Origin: Planctomycetota bacterium
Lineage (GTDB): Bacteria; Planctomycetota; UBA1135
Reading direction: 5' to 3'
Length of the DNA: 64,000 bases
Assembly (NCBI GenBank): GCA_008501825.1
Contig: QQUA01000007.1
Coordinates: 1-64,000 of the forward strand
Shown: in pieces, positions 1-7,500 of the stretch
Layout: each line of letters starts with the position of its first letter
Numbering within the stretch: the stretch's first letter is position 1
Translations under genes and position numbers: made by a program
The notes under the pieces: generated by a model
Told to the model about the DNA's origin: nothing
Database searches by the model: none
The model's input: the letters and a program-made list of their open reading frames with translations, nothing else

Positions 1-66
1 AGCGAAGTTGCTTCGCTGACCCCGTGGGCCTGGAAGAAGGACCAGGCTACCGACACCAAAGCTTGA
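1..66 (+). CDS. IS66-type transposase, C-terminal 21 codons only
   Basis: Frame 1 from the first base is open to a TGA at 64-66. It contains LTPWAWKK, matching the L-x-P-x-x-W pattern with which IS66 transposases commonly end. The second IS66 fragment in this window ends LTPRTWRRNRA. Only the tail is present, so the identification leans on the adjacent GTAAGCG-type end at 108-127. Confidence 0.45.
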   Translation, partial: SEVASLTPWAWKKDQATDTKA

Positions 67-127
67 TTTGAATTCAAGCCGAATCCGGCCAAAGCTTAGG
101 TAATACATGGCGTGACCGGACGCTTAC
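1..127 (+). mobile_element. Right end of an IS66-family element (cut by the window edge)
   Basis: Seen: a short reading frame at 1-66 resembles an IS66 transposase C-terminus. The plus-strand sequence then ends in CGCTTAC at 121-127. Read inward on the minus strand, positions 127-108 are GTAAGCGTCCGGTCACGCCA. Known: IS66-family terminal inverted repeats begin GTAAGCG. Inference: the element enters from the left and ends at 127, directly against the 3' end of the neighbouring immunity gene. The left end and the rest of the element lie outside the window. Confidence 0.6.
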
Positions 128-576
128 GGATCAATTTCAAGTTTGACCTTTTTCTGGCTGAAATCTTGAAGAAATAGATTATTTCCAAGCCACCGATGAC
201 TCACGATGACGTCTTCGCAATCAAATCGAGATTTCTCGGTTCCATCCAGGGAACTGATTACGAATACTGAGAGTTCTGTAATAACGCACCACGAGCTCTT
301 GAGTTCGTAAGCAGCAAGGATTTCATCCTCAAATCTTTTTTTTCTAAGAGGACCATTGTGTGATCCGAAGTAGAGGTTAATCCCGCCCCAGACCGCCAGG
401 CCTCTGTTGCCGATCGAAACTGAAGGGGTAACCCAAGCCCATACTTCAACAAGATCAACTTCGGAATTTCCTACAGACACCTTTAGTTGAGATGTTTCAT
501 GGTTGCTCGAAACTTCTACGATCTCAACGGAAAGGAATTCCTTAATGAAGCGTGCTGCGCGGAATTTCGTCGACAT
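124..576 (-). CDS. Putative immunity protein of the distal toxin cassette, 3' end replaced by an IS66 end
   Basis: About 150 residues, unrecognised family. I start it at the ATG at 576-574 (MSTKF...) rather than a farther upstream ATG at 636. That ATG shares a base with the TAA stop of the toxin remnant (TAATG), the same arrangement as at 4556, which implies translational coupling. The position directly after a toxin tip suggests an immunity role (inference). Its stop codon (124-126) is the TAA inside the IS66 terminal repeat GTAAGCG, so the native C-terminus was probably cut by the insertion. Base composition is more AT-rich than the RHS core. Confidence 0.6.
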   Translation of the reverse strand: MSTKFRAARFIKEFLSVEIVEVSSNHETSQLKVSVGNSEVDLVEVWAWVTPSVSIGNRGLAVWGGINLYFGSHNGPLRKKRFEDEILAAYELKSSWCVITELSVFVISSLDGTEKSRFDCEDVIVSHRWLGNNLFLQDFSQKKVKLEIDP

Positions 577-1055
577 TACTTTGGACCTGGAAGTGCGGTG
601 ATTAATTCCATTGTACCATTCGGGTTGATTTGCCAAACCGAAGTAACGGAGGCAGTTCTTCCATTTGCGCCAGTCAACGGGGCAATGACCCGAATTCTTG
701 TGCCCTGAGTCGAGGCATTTTCAAAATTGTTGACTAGATGGCTTTTCAGGGAGGATCCAAGCTCACCATGACTTGAGAAGCCGAGCACGCCTCTGAAGAA
801 GCCCCCCTTGCCTTTGCTCGCTGAATTGTCGGGGACGTTGCCGAGTAAATAGTCTAGTTTTCCATATGGCGAATTCCTTGGACCAGGAATTGCCATCGCC
901 GCCGTATCCAAAATCGTTCCATCGGATCGTCCGATAAACCGAGTTCCCTCTGCAATGTCATCAGCGAAACCTCCCATTCCCGAAATCTTGATTCCACCGA
1001 CGATTGAGAATCCTGCCAGGGTCAAGGCAATTATTCCTTCAGTTTTCGTTAAGCC
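576..1055 (-). pseudogene. Orphan RHS toxin tip, DUF6883-like, N-terminally truncated
   Basis: The reading frame has no convincing start codon and runs up into IS66 sequence near 1050-1065, so the RHS body is missing. It begins with a hydrophobic Gly-rich stretch (LAGFSIVGGIKISG, then FADDIAEGT). The other two tips have the same kind of stretch ahead of their toxin domains. The C-terminal ~95 residues (KLDYLLGN, KGGFFRGVLGF, then a strand-rich tail ending NGTMELITALPGPK) resemble DUF6883 domains found at the end of polymorphic toxins. Activity is unknown. The TAA stop overlaps the next gene's ATG. Without a promoter or secretion domain it is probably silent. Confidence 0.6.
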
Positions 1056-1064
1056 GCCGGCTTC

Positions 1065-1536
1065 TATTCGACGGCTGTACCAGCTGGAGAAGGAGATTCA
1101 GGATCGGTCGCCGGAAGAAAGAAGGCAGCTTCGCCAGGACAAGGCGAAGCCGATTCTGGAGAATCTGAAAGCAAAGTTGAAATTGGAACAAAGCTTGGTG
1201 CTGCCGAAAAGCAGCTACGGCAAGGCAATCGGCTATGCCCTTCGACATTGGGAAGCCTTGAATCGGTACTTGGGAGATGGCGATCTGGCCATCGACAACA
1301 ATGCTTGCGAACGGGAAATCCGGTCGGTAGCGATTGGCAGAAAAAATTGGCTTTTCGTCGGCAGTAAGGCCGGAGGAGAATGGGCCGCGATCCTGTATTC
1401 GATCATCCAGACTTGCCGGGCCTGCAAGGTAGAACCGTGGGCTTATCTGAAGGACGTGCTTTCGAAGATCCACACGACGCCCAAGGAAAAGATCGGTGAG
1501 CTCACGCCGAGGACTTGGAGGCGGAATCGGGCTTGA
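1065..1536 (+). pseudogene. IS66-family transposase C-terminal fragment
   Basis: About 155 residues match the C-terminal end of IS66 transposases: RRLYQLEKEI and RSPEERRQLRQ, then YALRHWEALNRYL, DNNACEREIRSVAIGRKNWLF and GGEWAAILYSIIQTCR, ending TPRTWRRNRA. The conserved D/E-N-N-x-x-E-R-x-I-R block near the end of the catalytic domain is present. The N-terminal two thirds are absent. The frame begins at a junction with the toxin remnant on the other strand (~1050-1065). No terminal repeat is visible downstream, so this is a relic distinct from the element ending at 127. Confidence 0.85.
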
Positions 1537-1745
1537 TTGGAGAACAGGGTGGGGTCCTAGTGGACCTGTGGTCTATCGGACGGTAACTGACTTGGAAGAG
1601 ATCCTGGAAGAAGCGAGGCGTGCGCTGCGACGATCGAGGAGACGTCAACAGCTCCATTGAGGATTCCTGAAGAAAACGGGCTCTCTCATTTAAAGTAATA
1701 TTAGCTATTTATGCGAAACTCTCTAAATCCGTCAATGGGATGGTG
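1537..1745. other. Non-coding gap between IS66 relic and SitI6-like immunity gene
   Basis: 209 bp. It holds one 30-codon GTG-started frame (1568-1660, plus) rich in Arg and Glu, with no recognisable similarity. This is probably mobile-element debris. The right part (1680-1740) is AT-rich, and I see no convincing hairpin. Confidence 0.4.
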
Positions 1746-2405
1746 CTAAAGGTATTGAATCGGTGAACCTCGGTCTCCTTCATCTGCCGGAGCGAAACGG
1801 AAGTTAGTGAGTTTGTATTTTGACGCCAAATCAATCAACTTTCTCGTGCAAAAATACCATGATGGTGAGAGGTCGGTGGTGAACAAATCGCGTCCTCCCC
1901 AAGTTTCCTCCACAATAACGTATGGCCAAACGGCAGAGTGCTGTTTGTCGTAAGTCGCGCCGATGTCATCTGATCGAGTGCGGCACTCAGGGCAAAACTC
2001 TACCCCGACAAATCCACTTGCATCGAAATTTAACCTGGCGTCCAGAAGTGATTCACCATTGATCCAAAAGTAAGCCGGAGCTTCATCCACTGCGAGATTC
2101 GCTGGGTAAGGCGGTACGATCTGAACTTTTCCTGCTGAGGAGACTATTACATCATGACTCTCCCACACTTCGAGTACTCTTCCTGACACAATTAACACGG
2201 ACCACGCTCCGCACCCAAGGACATCGGGCCATAACTCTACCTTTTTTATTTCGAGGAGCACTTGAAGATCTCCCGAGGTGTAATCCAAATTTACGCCGCA
2301 CGTAGTGCAGGTTGGTCCATCCTCGAGCCCTGAAACTATGCTCTGAATCCAAGGGAGACCATCATTGTTGAAGCTGTTGTGTCGAACACTGTAGAATTTA
2401 GTCAT
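1746..2405 (-). CDS. Double-CxxC immunity protein, SitI6-like
   Basis: 219 residues, soluble, no signal peptide. It begins MTKFYSV and has two metal-binding-type pairs: CTTCG near residue 33 and CPEC near residue 138. Known: Myxococcus double-CxxCG paralogues (SitI6 family) begin with a similar FY segment, have the same two knuckles, and act as immunity partners of SitA6 toxins. The ATG (2405-2403) overlaps the toxin TGA (2404-2402) as ATGA. That, with the AHH/HNH-type toxin upstream, supports an immunity role. Family assignment is from remembered pattern, not alignment. Confidence 0.65.
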   Translation of the reverse strand: MTKFYSVRHNSFNNDGLPWIQSIVSGLEDGPTCTTCGVNLDYTSGDLQVLLEIKKVELWPDVLGCGAWSVLIVSGRVLEVWESHDVIVSSAGKVQIVPPYPANLAVDEAPAYFWINGESLLDARLNFDASGFVGVEFCPECRTRSDDIGATYDKQHSAVWPYVIVEETWGGRDLFTTDLSPSWYFCTRKLIDLASKYKLTNFRFAPADEGDRGSPIQYL

Positions 2406-4240
2406 TGGAATCTAGGGTCGGCTCGTAACCGGTCTCTTTCCTTAAGGATTTGTTCACTTGATGGTCTTGGGTGTTTATTGAAAAAAGCTTCCCATTCGTC
2501 ATTGAACGCCCGAGTCCATTTTTGGTGGTTCCCAGCCGGACCACCCTCTACCCATCTTCCATGCGCTGGGTCATCTATGTCAAGTCCGGCCCTTTCGAAG
2601 CGATCTCGGAACTTCTGTGGAAGGTCATGGTGCGCTTGTGGCTTTACCATTCCCGAAGGTGGTTTCCCCATTCTGGTGCGTAATGCACCTTTTCCCGCAT
2701 CGAAGACCTCATCAACAAATTTCCCCGCTCCCTTGGCAATCAAGATACCAACTGCGACAACAAAGAGCTTTCGGCCCCCCTCTCCAATTGAAAGGTCCCC
2801 ATCGATAATTTGGAGACCTATACCTACGGCACTGACGAGTATACCTGCCAGATCTCCCCAGCCATTTGCTAGCCCAAGAGCTTCTCCTAAGACGACTAAT
2901 GCTTCTCCGAGATCTCCTAGGTCAAAGTTATTGAAGTGCTCATTTAGCTGTTTGATAATTTCTTCGTCAGTAATTTCGGTTGGTGCACCATGAAACACCA
3001 TTGTGAGTTCTTTGCCTTCCTTCTCGGCCTTTTCTTTTGCTTCTTCGAAATTGCATTTCTCCCCATTCGGGCCACCCTTGCAGCCCATGCAGCCATCTTC
3101 TTCTCGGTGTTGGTAATATTTTCCATCTTCGCCTTTGGCTACCCAGATTTTCTTCTTTTGCCCATTGACCGTGACTTCGACTTGCGTGAATTCTCCACTC
3201 AACCCAAACGGATCGAGCCAAGTATTCGGGCTTCCAAAGCCGTATTGATAGAGGTTCCAAGAATCGACCGCCCCCAAAGGATCGGGCGAAATGAAGCTGC
3301 CGGTTTCCGGGTCGTACCAACGGGCTCGGAGGTCGTAGAGGCCGGTTTCGGCATCGTAGGGGCGATTCAGAAACAGCCGGGTGATGCCGTAGTTGCTCGC
3401 CGATAGCGTCTGCCCATTGCTCGGATCGATGATGGTGGGCTTTCCAAAGACCGAATATTCGTACTCCTCGACTACTGTGCCGCTGCTGTCGGCCAGAGCG
3501 ATCAAGCTTCCCTGAAAGTCTCGAATCAGGTGATAGGTCCCGTCGACGGAAGCGGTGCCGGAAAGGACCACGAAAGCTTCGCCTTCTGTGCCTCCTACAT
3601 AGCCGAAGGTTTGAGTTTCAAAGGTGCTCTCGTGATAGGTCGCCGCCAGGCGATGGCCCCAGTACACCAAACGCTCGACCACGTCCGGCGATGGCGAATG
3701 ATGAATGGTCCGCACCCGACGACCGGCGGCGTCGTAAGTGTGGGTCTTGACCGGAGCGCCGGTTTGAGCGTCGGCGACCTCCAATAAACGATCCCAGCAA
3801 TCGTAGGCCAAGTCATAGCTGCCGTCGGACGACAGCAAACCGCCTTCCTTGGTCCGACTGACGCCGCCGACGCTGGTGTAGAAATGAGAGTCGTCGGTGG
3901 CATAAGCCGTGGTGATGGGGCTTCCGCCATTGACTTGATCTTCGACCTGCAAGCGGGCGTAGACCTTGTTCAAACTGAAGCGGCGGACGTCGCTCCAAGT
4001 GCTCGGAGGACTTCCCGGCGTGTGCTGCAGGGCATTGGTGACGCCGCGATACCACTCCTTGAGCCGGCCGTAGCTGTCGTGTTCGAAGACCTCGCCGGTG
4101 GTGCGAGTCAGGCGCTCCTTAGCCAGCACCCGGCCGACGGCGTCATAGGCTTGGTAGGTGCCTTCCAGCGGCGTGAAGCCGCCACCGTTGGTACCCCATT
4201 CAATGCCGGTGATGCGACCCCAATCGTTGTGGCTGACGCC
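2402..4240 (-). CDS. Headless orphan RHS cassette with SitA6/HNH-type toxin tip
   Basis: An open frame of ~613 codons with no convincing start; the first internal candidate is a GTG at 4129. The N-terminal ~345 codons duplicate the end of the full RHS gene up to the core boundary DPFGL. A new ~265-residue tip follows. It has a conserved EITDEEIIKQLNEHFNNFD segment, a hydrophobic Gly-rich stretch (LGLANGWGDLAGILVSAVG, then KLFVVAVGILIAKGAG) and a terminal domain with AHHDLPQKFRDRF and GNHQKWTRAFNDEWEAFF. The latter suits an HNH-type nuclease of the SitA6/DUF2380 group (inference). Typical of displaced Rhs tips stored downstream of a parental gene. It may be silent or expressed by read-through. 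Confidence 0.75.
   Translation of the reverse strand, partial: GVSHNDWGRITGIEWGTNGGGFTPLEGTYQAYDAVGRVLAKERLTRTTGEVFEHDSYGRLKEWYRGVTNALQHTPGSPPSTWSDVRRFSLNKVYARLQVEDQVNGGSPITTAYATDDSHFYTSVGGVSRTKEGGLLSSDGSYDLAYDCWDRLLEVADAQTGAPVKTHTYDAAGRRVRTIHHSPSPDVVERLVYWGHRLAATYHESTFETQTFGYVGGTEGEAFVVLSGTASVDGTYHLIRDFQGSLIALADSSGTVVEEYEYSVFGKPTIIDPSNGQTLSASNYGITRLFLNRPYDAETGLYDLRARWYDPETGSFISPDPLGAVDSWNLYQYGFGSPNTWLDPFGLSGEFTQVEVTVNGQKKKIWVAKGEDGKYYQHREEDGCMGCKGGPNGEKCNFEEAKEKAEKEGKELTMVFHGAPTEITDEEIIKQLNEHFNNFDLGDLGEALVVLGEALGLANGWGDLAGILVSAVGIGLQIIDGDLSIGEGGRKLFVVAVGILIAKGAGKFVDEVFDAGKGALRTRMGKPPSGMVKPQAHHDLPQKFRDRFERAGLDIDDPAHGRWVEGGPAGNHQKWTRAFNDEWEAFFNKHPRPSSEQILKERDRLRADPRFQ
3203..4238 (-). repeat. 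RHS core direct repeat, copy A (1036 bp)
   Basis: Matches 5390-6425 at a constant offset of 2187. I see roughly 17 scattered mismatches between 3203 and ~3612, and none from ~3613 to 4238. Beyond both ends the sequences diverge abruptly into different toxin tips on one side and unrelated sequence on the other. Confidence 0.97.
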
Positions 4241-4274
4241 TAGGCAGGTTTCGGAAAAAGAAGCACTCCGCGCA

Positions 4275-4556
4275 CTAGTTCTCCTCTTTGAATGCTTTTC
4301 TTAATTGCTCAGAAGGGTTCCATTCCCTGGGTGGCTTTCGACCTTCGCTCCACCAAATCATGCCAGTTTCAATCCACTTCTTTCTCCATCTAATGTAGAT
4401 CCTATCCATTAGCTTCCGGTCATTACTGCCTGCGAAATCGTCATAGCCAAATTGGATCCCGCAGCAGGGGCAAATTTCGTCAGAGGCTGAGCATCCTTTC
4501 CACGGCTCGAAGTCTAATTCAAAGCCACAAGCTGGACAAAAATGGCGAACTTTCAT
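4275..4556 (-). CDS. Zinc-ribbon-like putative immunity protein of the main RHS tip
   Basis: 93 residues starting at the ATG 4556-4554, which shares a base with the RHS TAA stop (TAATG). Two cysteine pairs, CPACG near residue 6 and CPCCG near 29, resemble a zinc ribbon. Then come FGYDD, YIRWRKKWIETGM, WWSEG and an end around WNPSEQLRKAF. This architecture recurs in small proteins encoded next to polymorphic toxins. The immunity role is inferred from location and coupling. The orphan cassette starts about 35 bp beyond its stop. Confidence 0.7.
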   Translation of the reverse strand: MKVRHFCPACGFELDFEPWKGCSASDEICPCCGIQFGYDDFAGSNDRKLMDRIYIRWRKKWIETGMIWWSEGRKPPREWNPSEQLRKAFKEEN

Positions 4557-7500
4557 TAATTCCATGGTAACATTCCGGGTTGGTCATTCCAATAACCTTG
4601 GTTAGTCGGCCGCCCATGTTTAGCCGGATCCGGCTTGAAGAATGTTTTTGTTGTGCCATTTGCGTTGTATGAACCAAACGTATTAGTGGCTGGGTCCCAG
4701 ACTCTAATTATGCCGTCTTTGTCGATTTTCGTTGGTAATTTTTCTCTTTGAGAGCGACGGAGGAATGCCGATGCCTTCTGGGCGTAGTCATCAACGTTTT
4801 TTGCGCCGAAATCGGCTCCGTGTCTCTTGAAGTGGTCGACTAATGTCCGAGGGTTGCCCCAGAGCGCTTCTCTGCCAATGTAATTGATGGTCCCAAATTC
4901 GTCAGCAAATTTGGTGATCCCTGAGCCCTTGAAATTGGCAACAATCCCGATACCGGTCAAAGCATACTGCCCGAGCCCTTCTTTGAAGGACATGGAGCCT
5001 CCGGCCATCTGCATTCCAATGCCAACTCCGGCCACAATTCCTCCGACAATATCGCCAACAACCGGCAATAGACCCAGATTTTCACCTAAATTCTGAAGGA
5101 ATTTTCCCGTGGAATTTAGCGCTTGTTTTGCGTCAAAATTTGCAAAATATTCGTCAAGTTGTGTGATGATGTCTGGGTCAGTGATTTCTGACCCTAATCC
5201 CGGATGCCAGTAATGTTTCCATCCTTTCGCATGAGCTTCGTCTGCGCGGCAATTTTTGTCTCCGCATTTGGTCGGGCACGCATCTTCTTCCTTTAATTCT
5301 TCATATGTTCCATCACTCGTTCTCTTGACTTGGATTGTCTTTTTCTGTCCATTGACTGTGATTTCTACCTGATGAACTTCTGCGGCCAGCCCAAACGGAT
5401 CGAGCCAAGTATTCGGGCTTCCAAAGCCGTACTGATAGAGGTTCCAAGAATCGACCGCCCCCAAAGGATCGGGTGAAATGAAGCTGCCGGTTTCCGGGTC
5501 GTACCAGCGGGCTCGGAGGTCGTAGAGGCCGGTTTCGGCATCGTAGGGGCGATTCAGAAACAGCCGGGTGATGCCGTAGTTGCTCGCCGCTAGCGTCTGC
5601 CCATTGCTCGGATCGATGATGGTGGGCTTTCCAAAGACCGAATATTCGTACTCCTCGACCACCGTGCCGCTGCTGTCGGCTAGAGCGATCAAGCTTCCCT
5701 GAAAATCCCGAATCAGGTGATAGGTCCCATCGACGGAAGCCGTGCCGGAAAGGACCACGAAAGCTTCCCCTTCGGTGCCTCCGACATAGCCGAAGGTTTG
5801 GGTTTCAAAGGTGCTCTCGTGATAGGTCGCCGCCAGGCGATGGCCCCAGTACACCAAACGCTCGACCACGTCCGGCGATGGCGAATGATGAATGGTCCGC
5901 ACCCGACGACCGGCGGCGTCGTAAGTGTGGGTCTTGACCGGAGCGCCGGTTTGAGCGTCGGCGACCTCCAATAAACGATCCCAGCAATCGTAGGCCAAGT
6001 CATAGCTGCCGTCGGACGACAGCAAACCGCCTTCCTTGGTCCGACTGACGCCGCCGACGCTGGTGTAGAAATGAGAGTCGTCGGTGGCATAAGCCGTGGT
6101 GATGGGGCTTCCGCCATTGACTTGATCTTCGACCTGCAAGCGGGCGTAGACCTTGTTCAAACTGAAGCGGCGGACGTCGCTCCAAGTGCTCGGAGGACTT
6201 CCCGGCGTGTGCTGCAGGGCATTGGTGACGCCGCGATACCACTCCTTGAGCCGGCCGTAGCTGTCGTGTTCGAAGACCTCGCCGGTGGTGCGAGTCAGGC
6301 GCTCCTTAGCCAGCACCCGGCCGACGGCGTCATAGGCTTGGTAGGTGCCTTCCAGCGGCGTGAAGCCGCCACCGTTGGTACCCCATTCAATGCCGGTGAT
6401 GCGACCCCAATCGTTGTGGCTGACGTCCAGACGGGTGTTGGAAACCGCCTCGTCACGGCCGAGGAAACGGGTTCCCTGGTAGCTGGTCGAATAAAGCGCC
6501 AGCGTGTTCTGCCCGGAGTCCTGGTATTCCACTCCACCCAAACGAGCGAAATCGTCGTAAGACAAAGTGCCGGAATCGATCCCCAAACCGCTGGGGTACT
6601 GCACCGAGTGCAATTCGCCGGCGAAGCCGTGAGACCATTGCCAAGTGTGCTCCAAGCCCGACGGACCCTGAGTCTCCCCGGTCAATTCGCCGAGAGGATT
6701 GGTGGCATAAGCGGTCTTCCACAATATCCCGCCTTGATCGTCCAACACCTGGGTTTCGGTCAGGTCGTTGGTGGTGGGGTCGAAAATCCAAGCCACCGCC
6801 GACGGGCCGACCGCCGCATTGCCGCTGCCGGGATTGGCGTCGTCCCGGATCAGGCGCTGGTAGTCGTAAGTGAGATCGTGGATGACGCCGCGGCTGTTCT
6901 GCACTTGTAGCGGCCGGTCCAAGACGTCATAGCTGTTGACTTGCTCGTAGCGACCGTCGGCATAGGTGGTTCGATTCGGCAGCCGGAATTGATTGTCGTA
7001 GTAACTATAAGAAGTGACCTTGCCTTCGGCATCGGTGACCGAGTTCAAAACGCCGGTGGCGGCATCCCAAGCAAAGATGGTTTCCTTCGCCGTACTCGGA
7101 CCGCCGCCGGTAATCATCGGCACCAAACGCTCGACTTTCACCCGGCCGAATTGGTCGTAATCCCATTCCTGCCTCAAGCCGAGCGGATCGACCGTCGCCA
7201 CCACTCGATTGAAACCGTCGAATTCCTTGGTGGAAGTGCGGCTCGCCGATTCCCCCAAATTCCACGCCGTGGTTTGCGTGGTCCGGCCCAAAGTGTCGTA
7301 GGAAGCGATCACCTTCCAACTGCGGCCGCCTTCTTCCGCCAAGATTTCTTTTTCCCGGACGTCCTGCCGGTGTTCAAACTTGGTTTTGCCTAACAGCGCT
7401 CCGCCATCGTCATATTTGGCGATTTCGGTCAGATCTCCTAAAGCATTGAACTGGTAACGCTGTTCCACAAAAGGCGCCGTCGCCACGCTCTGGTTGCGAT

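Noticed and set aside
1568..1660. Small Arg/Glu-rich reading frame between the IS66 relic and the immunity gene
   Set aside because: 30 codons, GTG start, no ribosome site, no similarity; likely mobile-element debris.
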